64,000 bases of DNA from Rhynchopus sp. YZ270_cl-10 (GCA_964035575.1 OZ037870.1:496001-560000); one strand, 5' to 3'; positions 32,365-44,003 are shown, numbered from the stretch's first letter. Notes: generated from the letters alone by a model not told the origin. Numbers and translations: made by a program.

Positions 32365-35040
32365 ATGGGTGAGTGTTTTGGATGCAATGGGGCCGGGACC
32401 CGCCCTGGAGGGAAAATGGTTGCAGCACAGATGGGGATGCAGGTCATCCACTGGGAGAAGGAAGGCGTCATGGACATTTTTAAAAACCCTGAATCAGAGG
32501 CAGTCATGGGAATCGATCGTCTGATTGAGAAGACACCAGCGTTGGTTGCACCGATTGATCAGGACATTTCTCGCGACAATGTGGGGGCCGCTTTGCTGCA
32601 TTGGTCTGTCATTCATAAGGGAGTCTTTTTGAATCGGTCCGCTGGCGTTGTTGTCGAACATTTGATGGCGTCTGGATGGAAAAACGTTGTCAATGTGTGT
32701 TACAACGATCAAAAGAGTTCACATGGGTTGTTCGATGGCGAGTCTGCGCTTCATCTTGCAGTCGCCTTTGGGGATACGAAGCTTATTAAACTATTTCTCC
32801 GCAGTGGTGCGGATCCCATGAGTAGAGCCTATGGGACCTTCTTCGCACCCTCCGGTACAAATTACTTTGGGGAATATCCGCTTTCCTTCGCCGTCGCCTG
32901 TGGAAACCTGGAAGTTGCAGAAATTCTGATCGCCGAAAACCGTGCTGCACAGCTCCTCTTCGCGCGCGACTCCTTCGGGAACATACCCCTGCACATAGCA
33001 GCGATCCACAGAAGGAAAGAACTGCTCGACTGGCTTCTCGAAAAGATGGACGAATCAAAGGGAGACGAAATGGACTCAAAAGAGGTGTTAAATATGCATG
33101 GCGGAAGCGGGCTGACACCTCTCGGGTTTGCAACGGTATTGGCACATAAGGACAATGGTGCGATGTTTGACTTCATTTTGGGGAGAATGTCGCGCATTGA
33201 GTGGGTGTTTGGACGTGTATCGTGCACTTCTGTGCCTTTGGACCAATTGGATACTATTCCTTTGGAGCCACAGACTCCGTTGCATATTTCGCTTCTGACG
33301 GTGGTGCTGTGCAAGCGTATTTACGAGCTGTCGACACATCCTCATTTGGTCGGTATCATGGAGGCGAAGTGGAGTCAGTACGGCAGCACCGCGTTCTTTG
33401 CAGCCTTTCTCTGTCATTTGCTGCGTCTTTTCCTTATGACGTATCTTGCAGTGCAGTATCGCAGCATCGCCGAGCACGCAGAAGACGCGAATGCGTTCAA
33501 CGCAACGGACTGCGGCTCCTATTACACAGCAGAGGGGGAGCTCATCTCGAGAGACGACTCGCTGCTGACGCAGCTTGAGTGGATCTGCTTTGCCGACGCC
33601 GTCGCGCAGTGCCTCGTGGTGTTCCTCGATTGTTATGCTGGCTACGCAGAGTACGTGAGCCAGAAGACCATCATCAAAGAGCAGATCAAGCGTGCCGGTG
33701 ACATCACAATCCCTCCCTATCTTGCAAAGCAGGTCAACGGCGAAAAGGTCTTCGAAGGCATGGTAATGTCCGACAGCTTCATGCAGTTCGCCTCCACCTC
33801 CGTCACAGGGTGGCTTGATTCGCATGTGCCCCTGTCTGAGTACGACTACTTCGCATGGATTGGGCAAGTGTTGGTGATAGCGCACTTCATAGGCATGCTC
33901 GCATCGGATATGTGTCCCACCCCCTTCAGCAGTGGGGTCCTCTCCATCTCGCTTCTGTTCATTTGGATGAGTTCGCTCAAGTTCACCGCGTTTTCGCGCG
34001 AGTTGGGGATGTTGACAACGATTGTGTTCCGGACGATTAAAAGCGACGTCTCGTCGTTTTTGGTGATTTTTTCGATTTTTTTGATCGGGTTCGGCACTGC
34101 CCTGCATGTTATCGCAGAAGGGAAAGGGTCTCTCACCACTGCATTGGACCACTTGGTGAAGCTCTCGCTGGGTGATACTGCAGAGTTTTCAAACTGGGCG
34201 CAGACACTTGAATCCGATTTGTCTTGGCTTGCATACTTTCTTCACCTTGTCTTTGCAACATGCGCTTTGGTGATTCTTTTGAACTTGCTGATTTCGATTT
34301 TCTCCTGCACCTTCACTAGCGTACGGGAGCACTCTGAGAGGGAATGGCGTCTTTCTAAAGGGCGGGCTACGCTACTGCTTGAGCGGAGGTTAAAGCTCTT
34401 GTTTCCATGCTTGACGGGGAGGATGCGGGTCAACCACTTTGCGGAGGATGCGATTAAGAAGCACCGCTATGTGTTCATGACTGAACACAAGGATGACGAC
34501 CAGAAGGAGGACGAGAAGGCTTCGATGGCTGCTGCTGTGAAGGCTGCTGTCGAGCAGGCGTTGAGCGAGCAGAACCGCAAGACCCAGACGGAAGCTGACG
34601 CACCTGCCATTGAGGAGATCACCTTCAACCACTACGTCGAGAAGGACCAGCCCTCCGAGGTGCCCTTGGACAAATCTGTCTGCGACACCCACGAGATCAT
34701 GATCCAAGACGACAACACCGACGACATGGAGAAGACCGCCAACCGCCAGAACCCCCTGAGCAACCTCAGCAACCTGATGGCAGGACGCGTCAGCATGGCC
34801 GCAGAACAGGAGCGAGTTGAGGAACCCTGGGACTGCTTCGACCAACAGCTTGGCGACGGATCCTGGGAAAAATTCAAAGACTGGGTTGTGAACGAGTTTG
34901 GGAACATCACAAACCTGCACCTTCTCTCTGAAGACGAATGCTATGCACTGTGCGACAGCTGCTTCCCAGACTGCGCATCTCCCCTCAACCTGACAAAGTG
35001 TTCAGAATCTCTTCACTTTCACGCAAAACACTTTAGATGA
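32365..35040 (+). CDS. TRPV-like ankyrin-repeat cation channel 2, long C-terminus, acylated N-terminus
   Basis: 891 residues, single exon, paralogue of the 29400 gene. It begins MGECFGCNGAG, so Gly2 and Cys4/Cys7 suggest myristoylation and palmitoylation, which the first paralogue lacks. Ankyrin domain about 65-275 with DGESALHLAV (124-133), SRAYGTFFAPSGTNYFGEY (153-171) and RDSFGNIPLHIAAIH (201-215). Membrane helices about 342-363, 405-427, 493-513, 523-540, 562-583 and 620-648; pore loop HLVKLSLGDTAEF near 596-608. TRP-box-like RATLLLERRLKLLFP (667-681). A cytosolic tail of about 210 residues follows, acidic and Gln/Glu-rich, ending with a Cys-containing region (CYALCDSCFPDCAS) with no family I recognise. 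Tandem duplication with divergence at both ends is the simplest history. Confidence 0.9.
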   Translation: MGECFGCNGAGTRPGGKMVAAQMGMQVIHWEKEGVMDIFKNPESEAVMGIDRLIEKTPALVAPIDQDISRDNVGAALLHWSVIHKGVFLNRSAGVVVEHLMASGWKNVVNVCYNDQKSSHGLFDGESALHLAVAFGDTKLIKLFLRSGADPMSRAYGTFFAPSGTNYFGEYPLSFAVACGNLEVAEILIAENRAAQLLFARDSFGNIPLHIAAIHRRKELLDWLLEKMDESKGDEMDSKEVLNMHGGSGLTPLGFATVLAHKDNGAMFDFILGRMSRIEWVFGRVSCTSVPLDQLDTIPLEPQTPLHISLLTVVLCKRIYELSTHPHLVGIMEAKWSQYGSTAFFAAFLCHLLRLFLMTYLAVQYRSIAEHAEDANAFNATDCGSYYTAEGELISRDDSLLTQLEWICFADAVAQCLVVFLDCYAGYAEYVSQKTIIKEQIKRAGDITIPPYLAKQVNGEKVFEGMVMSDSFMQFASTSVTGWLDSHVPLSEYDYFAWIGQVLVIAHFIGMLASDMCPTPFSSGVLSISLLFIWMSSLKFTAFSRELGMLTTIVFRTIKSDVSSFLVIFSIFLIGFGTALHVIAEGKGSLTTALDHLVKLSLGDTAEFSNWAQTLESDLSWLAYFLHLVFATCALVILLNLLISIFSCTFTSVREHSEREWRLSKGRATLLLERRLKLLFPCLTGRMRVNHFAEDAIKKHRYVFMTEHKDDDQKEDEKASMAAAVKAAVEQALSEQNRKTQTEADAPAIEEITFNHYVEKDQPSEVPLDKSVCDTHEIMIQDDNTDDMEKTANRQNPLSNLSNLMAGRVSMAAEQERVEEPWDCFDQQLGDGSWEKFKDWVVNEFGNITNLHLLSEDECYALCDSCFPDCASPLNLTKCSESLHFHAKHFR

Positions 35041-35204
35041 GAGAAGACCAGGTTGCGATGCTACACTAGCTTAGGGCATAGGCTTGGTACTTAAAAGAAG
35101 ACACAGAATCGTCAACTCTAGGAGGTAGCTTTTTTTTGTAAAGATGTGTACGCAACGTGAGGCATAATTCATCTTTCAACTTTTATTTTTTTTTTGTTCA
35201 TGAA

Positions 35205-35293
35205 AATGGATGTTGGACTGCATAGTTGGATGTCCACCGGTCATTGTACCAAAGGTACACTGTTCACGAGAGGGCTTTGTATTTCAAGTCAAC
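35205..35293 (+). repeat. SR-H repeat, copy 4 (fullest)
   Basis: ATGGATGTTGGACTGCATAG, TGTCCACCGGTCAT, hairpin GTACC-AAA-GGTAC, then CTGTTCACGAGAGGGCTTTG and TATTTCAAGTCAAC. GGAC/GTCC can pair around the first part. Confidence 0.8.
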
Positions 35294-35321
35294 TTATTCT
35301 TTATGCATCTTCACCTTCTGT

Positions 35322-35396
35322 TGGCCGCAGGGTATTTTGTGCTTTCATCCGGCTGGCATCGTACAGGTGTGCCTGCATCAATAACTACAGTTTCTC
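35322..35396 (+). repeat. SR-I repeat, copy 2
   Basis: GTTGGCCGCAGGGTATTTTG, TGCTTTCATCCGGCTGGC, ATCGTACAGGTGTGCCTGC and ATCAATAACTACAG. The inner GCAGG and CCTGC can pair. Confidence 0.8.
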
Positions 35397-35476
35397 CCCC
35401 CGCTTTGTTCCTTCTTTATTTGTCGATATGTCTGTGCGAGATGTTCGTTAAACTCTTCCCCTGTTCTACTATTTTC

Positions 35477-35509
35477 CAGTGTCTGCAATCTCAGAGGTGT
35501 TTTGCACTG
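35477..35509 (+). repeat. SR-D stem repeat, copy 2
   Basis: CAGTG...CAGAGGTGTTTTG...CACTG; the ends pair perfectly. Confidence 0.7.
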
Positions 35510-35523
35510 CCCTTTTTTTTTGT

Positions 35524-37137
35524 ATATGGGACAGTCCATAAACTCCCCCCCCTAAAAGGTAACCTTTTGAATATTTTTCACATTAGATAACTTCCACTCG
35601 GACTTTTTGCTCGATTTTTGCTCCTTTGAACTCAGAATATTGTTTCTGAGGTCACAGGAGCAAAAATCGAGCAAAAAGTCCGAGTAGAAGATAGATGAAT
35701 TAAAGTCGAGAAATAAAAAAGCCCCAGTTGAACTGGGTTTTGAATGGGTTCCATTTTTGTGGAAAAAACACAAAAAAAAGGTTAAAAACAGCATAATTTA
35801 CCCTCCTTTGCGGCAAATATGCCCCAAAAATGGTTTTCGAGTCTATTTCCACCTGTTTTTGACATTTTTGGCACTTTTTCTGGTGGTTTTTTGGTAAACT
35901 TAGGTAAAAAAACAGGTTTACCCACGAAACCCAGCCAAACTCATTTCAACTGGAGTTTTCAACTTACCTTCCTTCACCCCCCCTGTAAGGGTAACCGTAG
36001 GTGAAGTAAGGTATAGTATTGAAATCGATGTGGGGGGGGAGTAAAGGGTCAATATTACAAACCCGGATTTTGAGGAAAATTTTGGCCAAAAATGGGCCCC
36101 ACGTATAAGCAACCGGGCTCATATTTCTCAAAATTTAAGTGGTCAAAAAATTGTCCAATTTTCGAGATTGACCCCACCACTGCACGGGCGGAGCCCAAAA
36201 ACGCAAATAAGGACCCTTTTCAACTTACCTTCCTTCACCCCCCCCTGTAAGGGTAACCGTAGGTGAAGTAAGGTATAGTATTGAAATCGATGTGGGGGGG
36301 GAGTAAAGGGTCAATATTACAAACCCGGATTTTGAGGAAAATTTTGGCCAAAAATGGGCCCCACGTATAAGCAACCGGGCTCATATTTCTCAAAATTTAA
36401 GTGGTCAAAAAATTGTCCAATTTTCGAGATTGACCCCACCACTGCACGGGCGGAGCCCAAAAACGCAAATAAGGACCCTTTTTAATTTGTTCTCTTGAAA
36501 TGTGTAATTTCAAGTTTTCTAGAAAAAAATAACAACTGATACGACAAGGGTTGAAGGAAGGTGTGTGGAAAACAACAACAAAACAAGGAATTGCTAAGAA
36601 AAAGAACGAGGTGTGCTGTGGGAAACTCCGCGCGATTTTCGAAACCAACATAGCAGCCTGGCGCTTTGCTGGGTGGTGCTGATGCGCATGGTGTGATCGA
36701 CGACAGTTCGTCGATCATCGATCGAGCAAATGGTGCTGGACTAAGAGGGGTCTGAGGATGACAGCTCCCGTTCTTGAACGTTTCAAGTGCAGGCGTCCCA
36801 GTGGTTGTGGCAGCGTTTTCGCATACCTGCAGAAGAGCAGAGTGTAGATTATTTCTACAGGGCGGTGTTCAGGAGTGTGCGTCCCCCCATAACCACAGCA
36901 CACCCCGTTTTTTTTCCGATAGCAATTACTTGTTTTATTTCTCGACTTTAATTCATCTATCTTCTACTCGGACTTTTTGCTCGATTTTTGCTCCTGTGAC
37001 CTCAGAAACAATATTCTGAGTTCAAAGGAGCAAAAATCGAGCAAAAAGTCCGAGTGGAAGTTATCTAATGTAAAAAATATTCAAAAGGTTACCTTTTAGG
37101 GGGGTGGGTTTATGGACTGTCCCATATTCAAATTCTT
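35524..37137. mobile_element. 1.6-kb element with about 200-bp terminal inverted repeats, each arm a hairpin
   Basis: The left arm (35524-35716) and right arm (36933-37137) are near-perfect complements, starting ATATGGGACAGTCCATAAAC and including a C-tract followed by TAAAAGGTAACC. Inside each arm is a second inverted repeat with 28-bp arms around CTCGGACTTTTTGCTCG, with TGAACTCAG/CTGAG at the tip. The interior holds two 261-bp tandem copies (35960-36481) and about 450 bp of mixed sequence with no intact ORF. No transposase recognised. Structure resembles foldback-type elements; the same design recurs at 45646-46688. Confidence 0.82.
35960..36481. repeat. 261-bp tandem duplication
   Basis: Two almost identical copies starting CAACTTACCTTCCTTCACC at 35960 and 36221, differing by a base in a C-tract. 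Each contains GACCCCACCACTGCACGGGC, the complement of the GTGGTGGGGTCA core of family SR-J. Confidence 0.95.
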
Positions 37138-38398
37138 GACAATATGAAATAGAAACGACGAAGGTCCTATTACCTTATTAACCTCCCCCCCTCTTCTTCA
37201 GAAAATATTCCGCAAACAGGAATTACCAAAACCGATTTCATTCTACAACGTTTCAAATGAATGTATCACATCCTCTGTGTCTACACTAATGCAAGCAGGT
37301 TTCCAAGGGGGGGAAAAAAAAAATACACACAACTAACTTGCAGTGCGATAAAGGAAAGCACTTTTTATCGTTTTCTTCCCGTCTACCACTGAAGTCAGTT
37401 TCTATTTGGCTTTGCGGCCCTAAACCAACCCACGAGCAACCCTTCCTCGTTTTTTTTCCCCTCTTCTTTTTGTCGCGACCGGTTGGCCGGTGAGGTATTT
37501 TGCATTTTCAACTTCTCTTTTTTTGTGCGAGTTCATTCATCGTGCATCGATGTGCACATCTTTCCTGTATGGACGACCTGTCAGGAAGACGTATCGAGGC
37601 CACAAACGAACGCATTCATTTGGGGGGGTTTTTTTCTTCTTTATTTACCCCCGAAAACAATACGGTTATTCCCCCTTTTTTGTTAGATTTTTTAGTAGAT
37701 GTGGCTTACCTTTGGGCTGATGGGTTGTTTATATATTTTTTTTTTTTTTTGTGATTTTTTTTTTTGTGTTCTTCACACCTCTTTCACTGCTTTTTTTTTT
37801 GTGCTTTCACCCGGATGGCTGGCATCGTACAGTGGGTCAGTCGGAAGTGCCTGCATTAATAACTTCACTTTTTTTTTTTTTTGTCAGAACCCTGTCTTTA
37901 CTTTCTTGAAACGGGTTCCCGGATTACCCCATTCAAAACAAAAAGCATAGGGGGAACCCCTGGGGTGATCTGTACACTAATATCCCAAATTTTCAACGAG
38001 GAGATTCCTTTTATCAGCGAACGAGAGCAATTTTATTTTTCAAGCGAAACAAGAACGAGCATACGACCAATTCCAGAAAAAATCTTTCAAAAAATAAAAA
38101 ACAAATCGTATTTCCCCCCCAAAATTAACCACCAAACAATCCACCATCCATCACTCACCACCACCCCCCAGGCAAAAAAAAAGCAACAACACAAAGCGCC
38201 TTTATACACATTTCAAAGAGAGGTCATTCGTTTTGCTCTTTGTTTCTCTCTCTTCTTTGTGTCCGCCAAAAAGTAACCTTTTCTTAAGGAAGAGGGGTTT
38301 TTTTTTTGAGGTTTTTTTGAGCTTTTATTAGAAAGTTCCCTTCCTCTTCTTCTTTTCTTTCTTTCCCTTTTTTCCTTTTCTTCTAGAGAAAAGTAAAA
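37138..38398. other. Spacer, T-rich, with SR copies
   Basis: No gene before 38399. It holds an SR-G fragment (about 37278-37310), an SR-D-like string near 37485 and SR-I at 37797. Ends with a CT-rich run before the next start codon. Confidence 0.5.
37797..37868 (+). repeat. SR-I repeat, copy 3
   Basis: GTGCTTTCACCCGGATGGCT, GGCATCGTACAGTGGGTCAG and TGCCTGCATTAATAACTTC. Confidence 0.82.
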
Positions 38399-41300
38399 AT
38401 GACAGCACCACGTACCTCCGCAACCTTCGACGCGCCTGAGAAGCGCAAGCGCCTTCCTGCCAACGCACTTAGCCCCCTTGGTGGCGCAGTGCTGACCTGG
38501 GTACAGGCCCTCCCGGGCTGCCCAATCTCGGGGTATGTACACTATTTTTTTTCTCCTAAAATACCCTTTCCTCTCCCATACCCAAATCCCCCCCCTGGGT
38601 TGAAAACTTCAAATTGATCTCATTGAAATGGGGAGTCAATTCTGAGTGGAAAATGAGGGCTGAGTGGGGGAGGTAGGCGAGATTAGAATGGAGAAGAGGG
38701 GAGAGAGGCAAGAGGACTACAAAAAAATGGTGTTTGCAGTTTGCGGATATGTGTGTAGGCCGCGGGGTATTGTGTGATTTCATCTGGATGGCTGGCATCG
38801 TACAGTGGGTCAGTCGGAGGTGCATATCAATAACTACAGTTTGCTCTTCTTTGAAGATAGAGGTGTACTGAGAGTTGCAGAGAGGTTGGTGAAAAGAGGG
38901 GGGGAGGGGACGTTCAAAGATGGAGTGACGAGAGAGGGATGAGGTTCACCCAGATGCCGTGGTGCTTGATGTGGGGGGGTGGGTGGGGGGAAACAAGAGA
39001 GAGGTTCTTTTCTCAGCAACGCTCGACTGTTCACCTTTAGCGTGATCTGTTGATTTGCTTGGTGTGTGCGTGTGGGGGGGTTTTTTTTGTGTCTCTGTAC
39101 CTTTCCCCTCCAACGTTTCGGGTTGATGTCAACTGCTGACTTCGAATCCAGACGTGGAGGGGAAGGTAGCGTAGGGTGTTTTGCTGGCCGTTTATCAGAT
39201 GTAAAGAGTGATAAGAGGAGCCGTTCAAACCTGCTGCCAAACTTGGTAGCAGGACAAGTCAGGTCGTATTCGCGGCACCCACCGGGACTGCATTTGGGTG
39301 TTGGGTTGCTCAGTATATTGGTCACACACACAAAGGCTTTGCACTTTTTATGTTCCATTGTACTGTTCGGTTGTGGGCAGCGAGAGCCGCGTCTGACTTT
39401 GGGTTGCAAGAAGGAAGCGAAGGAGAGAGAGAGAGAGAGAGAGAGAGGTTCTCTGCACCTTGCCGAAGAGGCGTGGGGAGGGGGGAAAGGTGGGAGGGAG
39501 GAGTGTTTTGAGGAGAGAAGGCCGTTGTGGGTGGTGTTACTGCAAATAGAGCTTAGAGACGGCACCAAAGGAGTAAAACAGTCTGCCTTTTTTGTTTCTT
39601 TTCTTTCCAAGAAAGTCTCGATAATTTCGTGGCATTTCTGTGGAGCTGGGGTGGGGTTGGGTTGATTGAGATGAAAGAGACAGCTGCCGCAAAAAAGCTA
39701 ACAGTGAGAGAACCTGATTGTACATGCCGAGTAGATGGGGTGGAAAGGGGGGGTTAGGTTGCTGACCAACTGGTGTGCGATATGCTGTGTGTTGGGTTTC
39801 GTGTGGTTTGCTTCGCTTTGCTTCGCTTTGCTTTTGCTGATACTTTGATGCACATTTCATCTCACAACTCTGCTTTGCTTTGCGGGTCATCTGATGTGCG
39901 ATGTGTTTGGATTTGGGTGCTGCCTGCTGCCTTACTGGGGTGGGGTAGGTTGTCCATCACCACTTCTTCATTGAAGGGGCAGTATGGGCACTAACGCTGT
40001 TCTGTTGGAGCCGATCTCCACCCGATTCTGTAGGGGATCTTCGAAGGTGTGGGGTGACACTGCTGTTCCGTCACTTTCCATTGTGATTTATAGATGGTCT
40101 GCCGTCAGATTCTGTGAGAGAGGGTGGGTGGGTCTATAGCTAACGCAACGTTACCAGCTCTTTGTCGCGTCTTTTTTGGCGCTACAAATTGAATGCTGTA
40201 TTGAGGATGTCAGGGGGGGGGGGGGGGGGGAACCGAGCTGCTTCATTTGGTCAGGGTCAGATGGGGGGAGAAACCTAACCGTTACTCCCTCCCCTGCATA
40301 CTACCACCCTTTTTTGTGTGAAATGCCAAGCGAAGTACCGCTTCTCTACGTGGATGTGGGGTAGGGTGGTTGATGCCTGGTGAGAATATTTCTTGCGCAG
40401 AAAATGGCCCTTGATGTGGTGAGGTGGGGTGGGGTAGAGGGGGAGATTCATTTACGTCGATTCAATGGAGAAGTGGACGACTTCGTTCGTACAGAGGTGT
40501 TTTGCACTATGGGGTGACGTTGTGGGTGGGGGGGTGACCGTTCAGTTCGTAGAGGCGGTAGTGATGATAGTGGTGGTGGTGGTGGTGGTGGCAGTTGCAG
40601 TGATGGGCTCCTACCCCGACACCAACAATACAAAACTCGTTTGTATTTACAGAAAATTAGTCCCCACTAATATTCTGCTGTTGGTGTCGGCAAAAGGGGT
40701 GAGACCAGGGAAGGGTGTTATGAAGGGAGGTGACGCCAAAGGGGGGGTGTTTTGTGTCTATCTGCATCTCCTCGCCTTCTCCGCACTTATAGTTTTTTTC
40801 CCCCCACTTTGTATACATACCGTATGGAATGAGCACGGTGAGGCTTAACTTTGTCTGCCATTCTTTAGGTTACTAAGTACGATAGGCTTGGGTTCATCTT
40901 ATAATTTTTTGATTTATTATCAGATGTAAACCACGAAATGGAATGGTTGGGGTCCCCCGGTCATACCACGGTACACTGTTCACGAGAGGGCTGTTGTATT
41001 TCACGTCAACTTTATTTTATGCCTGGGACGGTTGTCTGGTCGATGGAGACTTTTCCCTTTTTGTTAAAGTATAATTTCATCTTCCAACACCAAACAAACC
41101 ACCTCTGTACCACACCTCCCCCTCCCCCCCTTCTCCCCCTCTTCCCCCCTTTTCCACAGCGGGTTTTCCTCTTCTGCACGCAACGTTGGTGATGCCATGA
41201 TGTTAAGTTATATGAAGACGATTGTTTCCGAGGGACTGGCGTATTTTAACCGCATTGCTGAGACAATTGAGGACTTCCCTGGACTGGAAAAGGAGATGAC

Positions 41301-41559
41301 AAGGTGTCTCATGCGCCCGGTACAGATGGTAAGCAAGAAGGAACTCCTGCGGCGCAAGGTTGCCCGCGCGAACGCCACCTGGAAGAAACACACGGAAGTG
41401 GTGTCCCCTACCACCCCACCTTCTGAAGACTCCTCCTCGTGTGAGTCAAGTGTGTTATCCCCAGCGTCGGTCTTTTCTGAAGGTACTCTCTCGGAAGGTA
41501 GCTCAACAAGACATGTTTCCTTCAGTGATACCGAAGACGTTCAAGAGTTTTGTCTTTAG
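38399..41559 (+). CDS. Two-exon protein with 2.6-kb intron; possible PP1-docking motif
   Basis: Exon 1 is 38399-38532 and exon 2 is 41160-41559. The donor is GTATGT and the acceptor TTTCCACAG sits after a 60-base C/T tract. The split codon (GG plus C) gives Gly and keeps frame, so the product is about 177 residues, of which the second exon alone supplies 133. Residues 14-19 (EKRKRL) could be a nuclear signal. The middle (about 58-110) is helical, SYMKTIVSEGLAYFNRIAET onward, followed by KKELLRRKVARAN. The C-terminal third is Ser-rich with RHVSFSDTED near the end, which fits the R-x-V-x-F docking motif for protein phosphatase 1. No family recognised. The large intron carries copies of SR-I, SR-D, SR-C and SR-H, so these repeats would be transcribed. 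The splice is inferred from frame and signals only. Confidence 0.62.
38755..38840 (+). repeat. SR-I repeat, copy 4 (in intron)
   Basis: GGCCGCGGGGTATTGTGTG, TTTCATCTGGATGGCTGGC, ATCGTACAGTGGGTCAGTCG and TATCAATAACTACAG. Confidence 0.8.
39421..39448. repeat. (GA)n microsatellite in intron
   Basis: About 14 GA dinucleotides in a row. Confidence 0.95.
40866..40901 (+). repeat. SR-C hairpin repeat, copy 2 (in intron)
   Basis: ACTAAG...CTTGGGT can pair; ends TTCATCTT as in other copies. Confidence 0.6.
40936..41013 (+). repeat. SR-H repeat, copy 5 (in intron)
   Basis: GGAATGGTTGGGGTCC, TACC-AC-GGTA hairpin, ACTGTTCACGAGAGGGCTG and TATTTCACGTCAAC. Confidence 0.8.
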
Positions 41560-42564
41560 GGGGGTGGGTTGTGTAACGGAAGGATGAAGAGAAAAATAGT
41601 AAAAAAAGAAATAAAGAAAAACAGTAAACCAAAGAACGGGGGTTGACCCCCCGTTTGCCTTTCCCAGCATCGTATAGTTTTTCTTTTCTCTCTCTTTTTT
41701 TAATTTTATTTTTGTGATGTGATAAAATAAGCTTCTACCTCGTAGTTGTCTGCCTAAAAAATGTGATGCGATTTTGTGAGAATAAAAAAATGTACGATGC
41801 GATTAAAGAAAAAAACAACAGCAACAAAAAAAAAAAAATCTTTAAAATTTTGAGCTAAAAAAATCATTTCGTTTATTACCCCCCTTTTTTTGATACTGCG
41901 GGTGATGGGCTACACTAAATGTTGAAAATAATTTTCCCCCATTACGTAGTGTTATTAGAAACCGGAATAATAGCCAACGTTTTGATCGCCTGATACCGAC
42001 TATTTTCCCCCCCTCTCCCCTCCCGTTAAATCACATGCGCCAATTCAGATCTCACACACCTGTTGGCTGCGTTCAACGAAAAAATAATCTTCCCTTTCCT
42101 AGTCGTGCTATCAAGATCAGATGGCGACCGTAAAAAGTCCGGTTTTTGGGCTAGATTTCCAACAGTACAGGGTTCAGCATATTTAGCTCATGGTAGTAAC
42201 GCCACACACCATGCCATATCAACCAAACGCTCTTTTTTTTTTTTCTAATTTTTTTTTAAAAAAAACTTTGTCATGAACAAAACACTTCGTGCCCCTCATA
42301 TTCTCTCCCCCCCCTTGAAAGATTGTCACCCGAACCCACTTCTCATGTTTTCAATTTGTGTTTTTTTTTAACCTTTCACTCAGCTTGGCAGCTGTGGTAT
42401 TTTTCTTTATTCGTTCATCTCTCAACCTCTCTCCCCTCTCAGAACCCCTTCTTCGTCTGCGACATAAAAAAAAAAAAAAAAAAAAGAATTGTCAATTGTG
42501 GTGTTTCAACGCATTTTATACTTTGCTAATAGTGAAGTATCTCCCCATTCCACAAAAAAAATCC

Positions 42565-42613
42565 ATAGTGGAGCACACTCTAGGGTGGCTACACTAATAC
42601 AACCAAGTTTTCA
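42565..42613 (+). repeat. SR-G repeat, copy 1
   Basis: ATAGTGGAGCACACTCTAGG, GTGGCTACACTAATACAACC, AAGTTTTC and an A-run. TAGTG and CACTA can pair. Nearly identical to copies at 52242 and 52821. Confidence 0.85.
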
Positions 42614-43934
42614 AAAAAAAAAAAAAAGAAAAAAAAAAGTAAAAAAGGGGGTGACCGAGCATGGAGGCTGTGGCTCATCATGAAGAAGAAATATTTGTTG
42701 TATATTTTTTTACGTCCCTGATTTTGACTCCACACTTCACTCCACACTTCACTTCACTTCACATATTATTCAAGTATTCACCATCCTTCCTGTGCTATGT
42801 TGCAAACGTTCAATTTTGATGACAACAGTGCAAGAAACCAAAAAAAACAAAATCCAAAATATGTTGCAAAAAAAAAAGAACCCCCCCCTCCCCTGTGATT
42901 TGTTTTACATTTTTCCTCTCAAAAAAAAAAAAAGTTTCCACCCTCCGTAACCCCGTTGTTTAGGGTTCAGCGTGCTTCACATTGCACTCAAGAAAACGCC
43001 CCTTTCAGGATGACGGGCGAAAGTGCTTTTTTATCACATTAATATTTGCACTGGAAAAAAGCCTGCTTTCTCGAAGAAGGGCATTGTGTGATTAAAGATG
43101 TGCCTTTTTTTTTGTTGTTAAAATTCCTTTCTGATGCGTGTGTTGGCAGGCTGGTCATTTTTTTCTCTCTCTTTCGATTAGCTGTGTCAACTGAGGACTT
43201 CTTTCTACCTCCAACCTCCTATCTTCAATCTCCACCCACCCCTCCCCCTCAAGTAGAGTAAGCAATTTTCCCTGTCTTTTCCTTTTTTTTTCGATATTTT
43301 CGGACAGAATGTTTGTCAGCACAACTCCAAATAAGAAAAAAATAACGACAACAAAACAAAACAGAACAAACACAAGCTGTGATGGCATTTTTTTTGCTAC
43401 CACCCCCTGACTTTCCCTTCTCGTTTTGCGTTTTTATTATTTTTTTAATTGTTGTGCAACAAAAGAAGAACTACCCAAACTTTCTGCTTTGATGGTGATC
43501 AAATTGTTGATGATTTTCTTTTTTTTTTTTCTTCCCCCCTTTCTTGTATTTTCAGCTTTTCATATTTGATATTTCCCCTCCTCTGTGACCTGATGACTAC
43601 ACCTCTTCTGGGTTGCCTCCACTGTATCCTTCACCAAAAATAAAGACATATTTTTTGCGAAGTATTTTTGCCGTACTTTTCAAGTCTTTTTTCTTCGGAT
43701 TAACTTTTTTTTTAAATGTGTTCACCGTTCTTGCTATATATGGTGTGCCAACAGCGTATGAGTGATTTTTTTTTTTTTAAATTTGCCAACGTAGTTGCAC
43801 GCATTTTAAAAAAGAACGTAGTTTTGATAACACTCCGAGAAGAAGAAAAAAGAAAGGGCATAATTGACCCAAAGGAGTTGCTGAAGGGCAATCCTTCTAA
43901 CTGAATGCCAGAATATATATATTTTTTTTCTGTT

Positions 43935-44003
43935 GTTGGCCGCAGGGTACTTCTGCTTTCATTCAGCTGTGTCAGTCGGAGGTGCCTGCATTAATAACTT
44001 CAC
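43935..44003 (+). repeat. SR-I repeat, copy 5
   Basis: GTTGGCCGCAGGGTACTTC, CAGTCGGAGGTGCCTGC and ATTAATAACTTCACC. Confidence 0.8.

Larger units (their letters stand above)
35041..35523. other. Spacer with SR-H, SR-I and SR-D in a row
   Basis: No gene. Three different short repeat families follow each other on the + strand up to the edge of the TIR element at 35524. Confidence 0.6.

Noticed and set aside
33088-34152. 354-codon minus-strand frame
   Set aside because: Antisense to the second TRPV-like channel; a by-product of its codon usage.
38834-39610. 258-codon minus-strand frame and overlapping + strand frame
   Set aside because: Low-complexity Ser/Pro/Arg translations over GA- and GT-rich intron DNA, with no family resemblance; lies inside the intron of the 38399 gene.
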